Shown here piece by piece: positions 46,930-58,440 of a DNA stretch of 64,000 bases. A model generated the notes under the pieces. That model saw only the letters and a program-made list of their open reading frames with translations, did not search any database and had not been told where the DNA came from. Source of the stretch: Hemileia vastatrix. Its lineage: Eukaryota > Basidiomycota > Pucciniomycetes > Pucciniales > Zaghouaniaceae. Position 1 is the stretch's first letter, and each line of letters begins with the position of its first letter. Made by a program: the position numbers and the translations under genes. The stretch is from NCBI GenBank assembly GCA_030280995.1, contig JASXTE010000002.1, positions 41,438,683 to 41,502,682 on the forward strand. Reading direction: 5' to 3'.

Positions 46930-47957
46930 AGTTTTTGTTGTTGGAGTTGGTTTTGAAAGATTGGTGGAGGGTATCCACAGAGGGAGCCTCCGAATTTAGA
47001 AAAGGCAAGTTTGGGGGTAATTGATGGGCTGGCAGCTCTATTCACAATTACCCCATAATGTTAGTTTTTTCTCTGTGTCTTAATGTGGTTGATCTCTGGT
47101 TCTGGGTTTATGATTTAGTTTTTTTGAGTCCCCCAAGACTTTAAACTGAGGGTTTTTGAGTCCCCCAAGACTATAAAATGAGTATGGTCCCCCAAGACTT
47201 AAAACTGAGGGTTGTTTGTGGTTACATCCTATAGAGGGTTTGGTCAATTTTTCTTTTCTGGATCAAACTCAAGTACTAGTGGAATTACAGAGGGAATCAA
47301 GAGATGAAATGAAGTGTTCAGAATTAGCCTTGAATTGGTGAATGAGGTGTCTTCTGTTCTCAATGTCCTGTGGATCTCTAGCAGGAGTGTATTGGAAGTA
47401 GTTAAGCAGAAGTTGCTTCTGTTGTGATGTGTGTTGTTGGAACTTGGCCTTGATAGTGGGCAAGTGCGTTGGTGTTGGTCGTGAAATGGATCCTACATTG
47501 TTATCATCACTATCAGAAGAGGAAGGAACTGAGAAGTTATCAGTTTTAAAGTTGAAGGAAGGAATTAATATTCTTTACCATCATATCGAAAAGGGATGGG
47601 GGAACTAGTTGTTTTATGGGTTGTGGCACTCTTCTGGGAAGTATGGAGCTTTTTGACTAATCTGGGTATCAGGATGGATGGCCTAGATCTTTTGGTGCTG
47701 GCAGAAGAAGGACCAGGCTGAGGTGGAGGTGAATCTGTTGCAGAACAAAGTGGACCAGGTCTGTGGCAGGTCTTCTTTCTGGAGTGGCAGACATCGCAGG
47801 ACGTTCTGTATGGATGGACAGGTGGTGTCATGGCGCAGATTAAATTATTGTCGATGCAGTATTGGCAGGGGCCCATTTCAGAGGCAGATTTGGGAAGGAG
47901 GTTAAACATGGTGGTTGGATGAAGAAAGAATGCGGACATTCTCAATTGGAGGGAGGA
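46930..47957 (+). mobile_element. Remaining 3' region of the Ty3/Gypsy retrotransposon
   Basis: Continues the retrotransposon interrupted at 17668. It has a third copy of the ~95-bp module (46968-47060), three CAAGACTTTAAACTGA-type repeats (47128-47213), antisense gene 2, and ends in a purine-rich tract (TTGGAGGGAGGA, 47946-47957) directly before the LTR, as a plus-strand primer should. Confidence 0.85.
47269..47909 (-). CDS. Antisense accessory gene 2 with Zn2Cys6-like half motif (retrotransposon-borne)
   Basis: ATG 47909 (MFNLLPKS), exon 1 47909-47579, 50-nt intron 47529-47578 (GTAAAG...CAG), exon 2 47528-47269: exactly 197 codons with no internal stop. The N-terminal Cys cluster is C-x2-C-x6-C followed by TSCDVCHSRKKTCHR, parallel to ACDSCYSKKKRCDR of antisense gene 1. 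A Ser/Pro-rich stretch, a Ser/Asp-rich patch (VPSSSDSDDNN) and a Gln-rich C-terminus follow (FQQHTSQQKQLLLNYFQYTP). It starts 49 bases from the 3' LTR, so an antisense promoter in the LTR could drive it. The open frame reaches into the LTR to 48029, but the ATG at 47909 avoids the overlap. Function unknown; the motif suggests zinc and nucleic-acid binding. Confidence 0.6.
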
Positions 47958-49050
47958 TGTGGTCTTCCAACAATGGCAGGGGCCTTTGTTGTGTGATTTG
48001 GCGCTGTTTGTGCATGTCTTAATTGACATCTGTTAAGGAATTTAGTATTTTTCTAGTTTTATTCCGTGGATATTGGGTCTGCGGGTATGTGGGTACTATC
48101 ATTGGATAGCCCTGGTTTTTCTCTATATTTTATGTCCTGTAGACATTTTTCATATTCTGAGTTTTAAGGGGTCATTTCCTCATTTTTCATTTATAAAAGA
48201 TTGCTGTTTAATTTTGTTTTTTGTGTTTTATGGGCTAACCTTAAGTCTTAGGGTTAAGTGCTTAGTACCATTGGATAGAGCTAATTTTTCTCTATATTTC
48301 ATGTCTCAATGTTGTTATAGTGAAATTCCGTGTTTTAAAGGTTTTAGTAGTTGTAGCTAATTTTTCTAAGTAGATTAGTGGTTTTTATTGGTTTTCTGGC
48401 TTCAGGGAGGCCAGGCCACTTCAGGCGGCATCTCCAACGTCGGGCCGCCCGCCCGCCTCTGTTTTAGGAGGTTGGGGAGCGCTCCAGGAGGGTTTTTTAT
48501 GCAATTTGGCAGGTACAGGTGCCAGATTGGTGGGTACGCATGGGCTCTTAGTTAGTGGTCTGTGTGTACATGGTGAATAAGACAGTTTGGGGCAACCTTA
48601 ATCATCATACAACCATCCGGAGGTGATATCATTGTTCCTCACTCAGTTTTCACTGTTTTCTGGCCACAATTGGCTGTGTTTGTTGCAAGTGAGTTCTTCA
48701 TTTAACTTAACTTTAGCAACTGTTTTCTCTGTTATAGTCTTGCAAGCTATAGCAAGTATTATTGCTGTCTCTGGTGTGGATTTGCAGCCTACATCAAGTA
48801 TCTTTGCTGTCTCTGGTGTGGACTTTGTTCTACATTTCAGTTCTTTGGTCTGGTAGTCTATCTGGGGACTACTTTCTTGGCTCATCAAGCAGTCAAGTGT
48901 GTTAAAAAGGGGCTTTAGCAAAACAGGAACCAACTTACTTTAGCAAGTAAATCTCACTCTATTTTTCTAAAGGGACAGGGGATTTTCTCTCTGGTTTTTC
49001 TCCAACTCCCTTGGTCAAGGCCTATAGCTAGTACTATAGGATTGTCTACA
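47958..49050 (+). mobile_element. 3' LTR of the Ty3/Gypsy retrotransposon
   Basis: 1093 bp, TGTGGTCTTCC to GGATTGTCTACA, about 97% identical by eye to the 5' LTR. The right flank (ACGAGACTCAAC) is the continuation of repeat copy 1. ORFs inside are shared with the 5' LTR and are not genes. Confidence 0.92.
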
Positions 49051-49484
49051 ACGAGACTCAACTACAGCCTAAACATAAACAATTAAATGTGAAGCTTAAA
49101 TCCAATGCCCAGTTATTATGATAAATACAGCAATAAAACATAAGTATGTTTTGATGCTTTATTTAACTTTTCTCCATATATCAATAATTTATCAAATCAC
49201 CAGAAATCCATCATTTATAATGTTGAAAGGTATATTTTCTATAAACAATAATCAACTATACCTCTATCATATTAGAATTATAGGAGGCCAATACAATATA
49301 TTATTGATATGCAGAAAAAAATTGATCCCATACACATGTGAATACTATAATATTTTATTTTACTTTACTATTTAATATATAATTATTGAGGATAATAAAA
49401 ATTTTAAAAATGAAATAGTGAAAAAAGGATATTCTTACTTGATATTTAAAAAAAATCCTTTAGTAGCAGTTGATTGATTGATAA

Positions 49485-50671
49485 TGTCAGTGTGTGCTAG
49501 TATTTAAGTATGATTTAATAGTAAATATTAATGGTCCTACTACTTATTTTTAAATGATTTAGTGATTTAACCTCAGGGGAAGACTAATAAAAAAGTTATT
49601 CTCAATCCAAACTCATAATACTCGAATTTTATGCATGTTAGTGGTGGAAAATAGAATAATAAAATATAGTTATAGCTTATATAAAGATAATATAAATTTA
49701 TAAATGCTTTATAATATATTTATATATGATAAAAATTGTTTTATAATGTTTTTTTAATGTGTAGTAAGTAAGTGATTGATAATTGTCCAATAACCCGTCA
49801 AAATCCTCCCTTACTTATACCAAAAAATTCACTGGAGTGCAAAGACCTTCAATCCAGATGATGTCACTGCTATCCCTGGAAATTACAGCACTGTGAGTGC
49901 CAATAACCTCCCCATGGGGTCTACTTCAAGCATTTTCAACAACCAGACCTCCAGTAAGGACCCTCCATCACAATTAATGATATCACAGACCCATACCATA
50001 AATAGAATAAACAGATAAAGGTGGATACCATAAAGAAACAGGTAAAATAACTCATCAAAAGAGTATAAAGTGAAACCCAAAGCATATAAAAGAGCCAAAT
50101 TAGCTTTAAAAGCCCCCAATAAAATCCCCAAACATCTATATTAACCCAGTTATCTAATCCCAACCCATAAATCTGTGAAAATCAATCCAAGGAAGCAAAT
50201 TAAGTCATCCAAACTAGATATATGCACCTGAAATAGGTTTATATGCTTGTGTAGGCGTTGTGAGTCCACTGAATACTTCCATATGACCTAAAATAAGCAG
50301 AAAAATAAAGTTTATAGGCTTTTAAGAGGTTAAAACCCACTTATAGACCTAAATATACATAATATAACTACATATTTCACTGAATATGAGGTTTATGTAT
50401 ACATATAAGCTTATTCATGTCTATAATTACTTAATATTAATTAAGATAAGTATATTATGACTCCATTAACACCTTAATAAGTATTATTAGGGTATGGATA
50501 AACTATTTACACTACCATAAGTCATATAATAGTGTAATAATTATATATATATGTATTATAACCATATATATAAGTATTTTAACCCTATTTTAAATTATAA
50601 TCTTAATGTAATTAAGATTATCTTATTTTAAACATAAGAATTAAACAGTCCTGGAGATACCTAGGCTGAAA
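49485..50671. mobile_element. 1187-bp insertion with 5-bp target duplication, probable solo LTR
   Basis: GATAA flanks both sides (49480-49484; 50672-50676); the empty site in copy 2 (about 40191-40197) reads TTGATAAATGG. Ends TGTCAG and CTGAAA are near-complementary (TGTCAG/CTGACA with one change). No coding sequence. A 5-bp duplication and TG start fit an LTR left by recombination. Confidence 0.7.
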
Positions 50672-50870
50672 GATAAATGGACAACTATTCTGTTAATTTT
50701 GATTTTTAGGAATTGATTTTGTAGAAAAATAAGTATCATTTTTATTGAATGAAAAAAAGAAAAAGAGAAAGAGGAAACAATATAAAATTTGGATTGTAAC
50801 CACAAATTAACTTTTTGATTATACTATGACAAATTAGAGATCAATCTTCCAAGAGTTAAAAACAATCATC

Positions 50871-51120
50871 CACCACACAATATGGGGGGCGGACTTGCTA
50901 GTGAGTCCGTAACCTTGGACCCAAACTCACCACAGATTGAACACACATTGAGCTATTGATAAAGGAACCATACAATCAGGAATGAACACCACTCAGCAGA
51001 ACAGTTTTAGGTGGGTGTTCAAGTAGAGTTCAGTATGAGTTCAGTCTGAGTTCCATCTGAGTTCCATCTCAGTTCAGGTTGAGGACTTGCTAGCAAGTCC
51101 ACCCCCTATATTGCGTAGTG
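50871..51120 (-). mobile_element. CACTA-like MITE copy E (inverted)
   Basis: 250 bp in opposite orientation to the other four, starting CACCACACAATATGGGGGG and ending CCCCCTATATTGCGTAGTG, flanked by ATC (50868-50870; 51121-51123). The empty site in copy 2 near 40390 reads ACAATCATCAGTTC. Confidence 0.9.
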
Positions 51121-52059
51121 ATCAGTTCTATTTTTTATTTTTAAAGAGATTAAAAAGGAGAGTAAAATACCAACAATCCAATTTAGTAATATGTAGACAA
51201 GTTACTTTGGTAGAAAATATAATGATTGAGAAAAATAGATTCCCTAAAATTTTAACTTATATTTAAAGTGAAATTAATATTTTACTTAAGAAACATGTAT
51301 AAGGGACAAACCAAAATAAAAAACTCTTAAGTGAAACAGATGGAATGCTAATAATTATAATAACCTGTCTCTTCTAAGTTGAAGGAGAGAAGTAGAAAAT
51401 TGGCCACTTGGATGTAAATTTGCTTACATTTATGCATATAGAAACATGCAAGTTACTGAAGCCTGTTGCATGGCATGCAGTGAATTCCATAAGGCATATA
51501 TGCAACAGGTTTTTGCACAGAAATATATTGTACAAATGATCACAAAACATTTTAACATGCTTTTAATTAAAACTTACATATTGTTTTTACAGCTTCTATT
51601 TATAGGGTTTCACAAAGTATAATTCAAGGAGCCAAAGCCTCAGATAGTTGCACACAGATGCAATTAATATTTACTTTTACTTTTTTTTCAAATTCAATCC
51701 ACTTATCCATATCATTTGTTCACATAAGGTTAAAAATCTCACCTTAAGCTGTTATGGACACATTTTTTATCACTTATTATTTTTGTTGCCACTAAGTTGA
51801 AATTTGGCTACAAAAGAGTTAACAATCAAGCTTATATTTCTGCTAAAAAATCTGCACACAAAATCAGTATCCTAATATTTCAAACATGTTAAAACTGGGT
51901 ATATAAGTTTTGGCATTTAAAAATTTCCAATACTACTTTTCTGGCTTCAATTTTGTACTATGCACATATACATTTCACACTGTCAAAAAATTAATGCCAT
52001 TTGGAATGTAAAAAAGTAGAGCAAATTTCAATATCTCAGTTCTCATATTATTTCTTATT

Positions 52060-53460
52060 AATTCAAACGAGCCTGAAGAACCTAGCTGGTGGTTTACATT
52101 TAATAGTAGCCAATTTTGCTTAAAGCAACATTGGCTGCTTGAATCTCACCTTAGAACCTCCCAGCCAGTGGTATCTGCCTGGGAAATAAAAAATAAATAT
52201 ATTGAAACCAAAGTGGCTTGTAGTGACTTTGGTTGCTTTAAAAAAATACTTACAGACAGTTTTAAACTGGCTGATAGTCATTAAAATAAAAAAAAGTGAG
52301 AAAAGTTTCTGCATGCAACTTTTCTCGCTTTTAAAGACAAAATCTTGCAGGCAGTTTTAACTTCCTGAAATATGTATTATTAAATTGAACAAAGCCACTT
52401 TTCGTGGCTTTGGTTAATTTTTATTATATTTTATTAAACACTTCCAGCTTAAAGCTGGTAAAAATTTTATTTACTTATTTTCAAACCTAAGCCACTACCT
52501 GCAGCATGGGTTTTTTAAATTATGTAATAATAAGTTTCTACCAGCCAGGCTCCCCCTGGATGGTTGTTTATTTTTTATAGTAGCCAATTTTTTTTAAAGA
52601 AAAATTGGCTGCTCAAATATCACCTTAAAAACTCCCATCCAGTGTTATCTGGCTGGGAGATGCAAAAATAAGCTTTCAACCAAACTCACTACAAGCAACT
52701 TTTTTTGCTTTATTATCTTACTTGCAGCCAGTTTATAACTGGCTGCAAGTCATTAATATAAAAAAGAAGCAAGCAAAGTTGCTGCATTCAACTTTGCTCA
52801 ATTTTAAACACAACATCTTGCAGGCAGTTTTAAACTTCCAGCAAGATTAATTATTAAATTTCCCAAAGCCACTTTTAGTGGCTTTGTTCATTTTTTTTTA
52901 TATTTTATTAAACGCTTCCAGCTTAAAGCTGGCAGAAAATTTATTTATTTATTTTAAAATCTGAGCCACTTCTGTGGCTTGGGGGGTTTTTTCATTCAAT
53001 CTTAAATCACTTCCAGCCAGGCTCCCCCTGGCAGGTAGTTTATGTTTTAAGAAGAAAATATTTCCTTAAGCAAAATGGATGCTTAAACATGACCTAAAAC
53101 TACAACCTCCCAGCCAGTTTTATCTGGCTGGCAATGCAAAAATGAGCTTGCAACCATAGTAACTAAAAGCGACTTTGGTTACTTTAAAAAATACCTGCTG
53201 CCAGTTTTAAACTGGCTGCAAGTCAAAAAAATTTTTAAAAAAAAGAAAGTGAAGTTTCTGTATGTAACTTTGAATGCTTTTAAGCACAAAATCTTGCAGG
53301 CAGTTTAAAACTATCTGCAAGATTTATTATTAAGTTTACCAAAGCCACTTTTAGTGGCTTTGGTGAATTTTTTTTATTAAGCGCTTCCAGCTTTAAGCTG
53401 GCTGCAAAAAATATTTTTTTTTCAAACCCAAGCCACTTCCTGTGGCTTGGAGTTTTTTTT
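52060..53460. repeat. Three tandem ~475-bp hairpin modules
   Basis: The same ordered hairpin set as 41590-42245, repeated three times; the CTCCCA stem starts at 52158, 52632 and 53107, a period of 474-475 bases. Stems have drifted, with compensatory-looking pairs (for example GTGAGAAAAGTT...AACTTTTCTCGC in the first unit). Copy 2 has about one and a half units. Confidence 0.85.
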
Positions 53461-53875
53461 ACCACATACCAAGTAAGATATCCTTGATGGGGATATCAAG
53501 TCTGAGTGGGGGATATTTTAGTAAGGGACATAAGGTCAGAAAAATAATCGTAAGAAAAGTAATTGAAAAAAAATCAAGTGTGAGAAAAATCACTTGCAAC
53601 CATGAGATTTTTTTTTTCCAAAAAAAATTAAAAAAAGGTAAAAAAACAGAAAAAAAAGAAAAAAATTAAAAATTGTTTTTTTAAGAAAAAAAAAAAATTC
53701 CTATGGTTGCAACATATTTTTCTTACACTTATTTTTCAAGAAAAATTTTTTTAGCACATATTTTCTTTACACTTATTTTTCTCCCACATATTTTTCTATC
53801 CTTATGTCACTCCCTAAAATATCCCCAAGACGCAATATATATCCTCATCAGGGATATATTACTTGGTGCATAGTG
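53461..53875. mobile_element. ~0.4-kb TIR element (third MITE type)
   Basis: Present in copy 1 only. The left end CACATACCAAGTAAGATATC and right end (reverse complement) CACTATGCACCAAGTAATAT form an imperfect ~35-bp inverted repeat, each with an internal hairpin (GATATCC...GGGATATC type). It sits in a T-run, so the 3-bp TTT duplication is plausible but not provable. The interior is A/T homopolymer-rich with TTGCAACCAT / ATGGTTGCAA inverted. Confidence 0.65.
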
Positions 53876-54152
53876 TTTTTTTATCTAATTTTAAATCACT
53901 ACCAGCCAGGCTCCCTCTTTCCGGAAGTGTTATCTGAAATTTGAAATCTTTAAAAAAATATTAAAAGAAATATAAAATGCATATTCTTTGATATATTAAG
54001 AATTAAGAGTGGCAGAAAATTGATGAAGGGATTAGTGGCTCAAAAATATAATGGGCCATTTCTGATAAGGAGAGTTCTAGAGCGATAGATATATTCTATG
54101 AAAATGAGATGGGATAGAGTAAATTAGGGGTTCTCAAAATTTATCAAATATA

Positions 54153-57100
54153 CCACATAAACACACCACAAAAATAGTAACAAACATGCCATCAGAGAAT
54201 GAAATAAACCTACCCTGGACAGGTGTATTTTGATGGTTTTTTTGACCTCAAACACACCTTCTTTTTGGCAAAGAAAAGCCATCAAAACACTTCTCTCCTT
54301 AATCTTGATTAGTCAGCAATACATACAGACAAACCATCTCCTTAGATTTTTTTCACCTGATTCTTAAGGGCTTATTGTTCAACATGTGAAAAACGTGACT
54401 TCCCACCACTTAAGCAGCCCCTTCATCATACACTCACACTTAGTCTTCATCCCCATTCACTAACATGCCTCTTTTAGTCCATCATCAACTAGAAATCACT
54501 GCTACTACTCTAGGCCTAGATCTATTGGTTACCTCTGATAACAACTCCAATGGTGAACTTGACTTGGCTTACATGTGTGACATGCTGGAGAGTTGCTACT
54601 TATATTCCAGAACACCTTACATACAACACCAACCACAATTCAAACTTGAGGGTCTTTACAATATTCTTGTAACTAGCTTTAAACAGATATGTTTCACAAC
54701 CTTTCCTGTATTTCTCAGTTTACTTGAATTGATAAAAGATAACTCAATTTTCAGAAATGATTCTTGTTGTACACAAAGAGATCCTGCTATTCAAATATAT
54801 GTTGCACTTTGTCATATTATTTCAAATTGAAGTGGCGCCACATTAACCCTTCTTGAAAACCTCTTCCAGATCAGAGATTGAAATAAATATATTGATTGTA
54901 AAACAATTCTTTTAATCTCTCTTATATACATCACATGCATCTACTCTTGCTATTTTTTAGGATTTCAGTTGATTAAATTTTTTGTGTTTAAATTATAAGT
55001 AATTTTTTTCTCTGCATCTACATGACTAAATATTATTCTGGATTTCTATTAATAATTTGATTTAATATGGTTTTTCAACAGCTTCATTAAAAAAACCGTA
55101 TGCACAAGATACATAAATTCAAAAATTTTATTTTTCTAAATATAGAAATTTTGCAATACCCTCCCCTGCATTTTAGTATATTTGGGGGTGGGGATTGCCA
55201 TTTTTTTCATGTCAAAAAATATTTTTATGTCAGAAAAAAAATATTTGTGTCAGAAAAAAAAAGGCAATACCTACCCCTGCAATTTACAGTGGGAGGAGGT
55301 AAAGATTACCAAAATTTCATTTTAATTTCATAAATTCTTAAATAAATCAATCATAAAAGATAATCAAGCAAGTAAAAGCAATAGGATTCACAATACCACC
55401 TTCCAATGATCTTATTCATGACCAAAGCCAAAGAAATAATATGAAAAGCATTGTATATAGAATTAATCCATTCAATACAAATAAATGATTAAATAAAAAC
55501 ATTTATACAGAAGAAAGGCTTGATCCCACAAAAGTTTTACTTAATTGATTATCTTAAATTACTGATTATTTAAAGATTTATGAAATAAAAAAAAATTGAA
55601 AATCTTCTAATTACCATATTTAGAGCCCCTCCCTAAAGATTTACTTGAAATCAACCCTTCAACCCTTGCTTTACTTACCTGGTTTATCAGACTTTGGTTG
55701 ATCTGGAATCAAAAATCTAAATGTGTAAACATTTCACAAGATTTCAAAAAATTAGTAAATTTTTTACAAGATTCCAAACCAGGAGTTTCCTTGGTAGCTT
55801 GATGATTATCTCTTGGATTTTTGATTGATAATTATCCTGAGAATTGTTCCAAATAGATTTGATAATACCAATTCCTGAAAAAAATACAAAACATCAACAA
55901 ATTAGGGGAAAAATGATTTATATAGAAGAAAAATTGAAGAAAAAAATTATAAAAAAAAGTTTAGGAATTTAAATACCTTAGGAAGGGTACAATGAAAAGT
56001 ATCAGAAAAAATATGCATATTACAGAATATTGAAATTCAAAAATGTCAATTAGTTTACATAAAAAGACTCAATTTAAAAAGTAGATATCTTAGAAGTTTC
56101 TGAGCCAAAATTGATTCTTCTTTCTGCAAATGAAATTCATGCCTCTAAAGAACCTGTAATCAAAATAATCTGAGATTAAAATGAGCCAAAATTCAGCAAA
56201 TGTTAATATTCATCCTCATGAAAAAAAATCACAAAATAGGAAGGACTCATCCAAAACAGATATTTAGCTGAAAAAATCAGATCCAAAAGCCTGAAGTATT
56301 ATTTGAAATAAATCACATAAGCCCTATATGCATATTATGCAACATTGAACTTAAAAAATGTAAATTAGTCTATGAAACAAGACTCAACTTTGGAAGAAGA
56401 TATCTCAGAAACCACTGGACAAAATTCAGTGCTTTTTTCTGGAAATTAAAGACATGCTTCTGGAAAGTCTTACTTAAAAAGGATTTTTTATTTAAATAAC
56501 CCTAACTCTATTTGCTACTTTTTTTGGACTTAAAAGAATATCAAAAAAGGGTTATAAAAATTAAAGCCAGGGATTATCTATGGGCTAAAAAGTTCTATTT
56601 TAGCTACCTATTTTTTTTTAAGTATTTTTTTTGCTCCAGAGTAAGAGGTAACAGAGAAGATTAAAATATATTTGATGGAAGTTTAAGCCAAGTGAATGAT
56701 AAATATTTCAACAACCAGTGAGCCAAATCAGATGTTTCTTGGTGGATATGAGAGACAGGCTTCTGGAGAACCTTCCTAAAAAATAAAAGGTGATTTGAGA
56801 AAACAAAAAAAGAAATAGAAAAAATAAAAACAGCAAATTCATAAAAAGAACATCAGTTAAATAGAAAAAAAGATGGTGGGAGAACAACTTACCTGATGAG
56901 ATGTCTTCAAAGATGTAAAAGGACCAGATAGAAGTTCAGGAAGTGATGGATAAAATAAATAGAAGAAGATTTAAGGAAATGATAGAAGATAAATAAAAGG
57001 ATACGAAGGATCATTAAAAAACAGAAAGAATGAAAATTCATGTGATTTCTGAAAATATGAGACTTGATGTTGAGATCATAAACCAAAATGAATAAGGAAG

Positions 57101-57526
57101 GGAAAAAATATGCTTTCAGTGAAACTTAAAAATAAAATTCAATATACAAAAATAAAATAACAAAACCAAGTGGAAATTACATGCAACTTAATAATTTTGA
57201 GAGCATGAAAAAAGGATTTAAAAAGGTTGTGTTGAGACTTTTGTAGTGTTATTAACAGGATGACTGAGTTTTGAGGATAGAAATTTGATCAGGAATTGTT
57301 GATAAAGAAAGTAATGAAAAATGAAAAACTCCCTGGGGAACAGTGTGTAAAAATTTGTATCAAAAAAGGGGGAGGGGAAAGATGTGATGTATGGTGAGTT
57401 GGGAGGATCTTTGTATTGGTGGGCTGAGCGGTGGTTGGAAAATTTACACTAAAATAAGATTTATTTGACTCCATTTTTATAATGTTAGGTACCAAATTGG
57501 CCATGTTTCATGGTGTGTTTATGTGG
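54153..57526. mobile_element. 3.4-kb element with 16-bp TIRs (copy in repeat 1)
   Basis: Same element as 42502-45947 with the same perfect 16-base TIRs (54153-54168; 57511-57526). It holds the better-preserved transposase-like ORF at 54465-54830. Confidence 0.6.
54465..54830 (+). pseudogene. Transposase-like fragment (PIF/Harbinger N-terminal type?)
   Basis: 121 codons from ATG 54465. The stretch CFTTFPVFLSLLELIKDNSIFRNDS followed by QRDPAIQIYVAL resembles the region before the DDE domain in fungal Harbinger/DDE_Tnp_4 transposases (F..L...I..D..F.N.S...Q.P...Q..VAL). Downstream, GGTFTHLENLFQI-like sequence in copy 2 (about 43180-43215) would be the following helix-turn-helix. Only weak, pattern-level similarity; the rest of the transposase is unrecognisable. 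Confidence 0.4.
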
Positions 57527-58160
57527 CAGTGTAGGTAGACTCTTACAGTTGCCTTGCTGTAAGCAGAAGACAAAGGAGTTAGATAAACCGTAGAAAACCC
57601 TGTCCTTCTCAGTAAAATAAGTGATTCTCAAATAACTAAGCTTACTAGTCTACTTGAATTGATTTAAAATATAGATGAAACTCTGATTTTATGAACACTT
57701 ATTTATATTTAGAAGTAGCAGCTGTTTGAAAAGAAATACTGATGACAAAAATTAAGGTGTACTAGTGAAAGATCTGAAAAGATAGACTTATATATTTTTA
57801 TGAAGATTTTATTTTAATGATTTAAAAATAAAAAAAAGTCCCTGAGATGGAGAACTTTCCAATGATACCCTATATGTGATGAAAATATAATTTTTGTGTT
57901 TTATTTCAAAAGTATTATAAAATATAAATTTTATAAGGGTATTATAATTTATTTAAATTTGTTGTTATATGTTAAAATTTATTAAGTCTCCAAAAAGACT
58001 CTCAATATCAAAACTAAAAGACAACAAAAACCTGTATAAGACTAAGATTCCCCCTTCTATCTGATTCTCCTACTCCAGAACTTTCCAATAATACCCTACA
58101 TGCATAGGATCTACAATAACTATTGATCTAACAAGCATAATAAATTCTAACAAAATTTTT
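57527..58160. other. AT-rich region, nothing recognised
   Basis: Unrelated to repeat copy 2. A GAACTTTCCAATRATACCCT block occurs twice (57852 and 58078). Confidence 0.4.
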
Positions 58161-58164
58161 CCAC

Positions 58165-58440
58165 AAAATTCAAACTTTTCTGCAGTGACCAAACTTTTCA
58201 CTGGTGATCAGACTTTTCTACAGTGACCAAAATTTGCACTGGTGATCAGACTTTTTTACAGTGACCAAACTTTACCACAGTGCCAAGACTTCTCTGCAGT
58301 GACCAAAATTTGCACTGGTGATCAGACTTTTCTACAGTGACCAAACTTTGCACTGGTGATCAGAATTTCCCATTGTGAGAAAATTTTGCCACAATGAGTT
58401 GTTTTTGCCATAATGAGCTAATTTTGCCATAATGAGTGTC
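58165..58440. repeat. Minisatellite of ~40-base and ~20-base units
   Basis: Alternating AACTTTTCTGCAGTGACC and AAAATTTGCACTGGTGATCAG half-units give about four 38-40-base repeats (58165-58370), followed by four ~20-base units of TTTTGCCATAATGAG. Confidence 0.85.

Larger units (their letters stand above)
49051..57526. repeat. Outer ~9.7-kb repeat, copy 1, right part
   Basis: Homologous to about 39768-45947 in the same orientation. Insertions relative to copy 2: 49485-50671, MITE E at 50871-51120, two extra hairpin modules in 52060-53460, and 53461-53875. No intact gene. Confidence 0.9.

Noticed and set aside
49883..50163. Hydrophobic minus-strand ORFs of 75-82 codons
   Set aside because: Inside the solo-LTR-like insertion, overlapping each other in two frames, with no homologue in copy 2.
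57531..58104. Possible LTR with ends TGTAGG and CCTACA
   Set aside because: Ends are complementary, but no target duplication or internal domain supports it.
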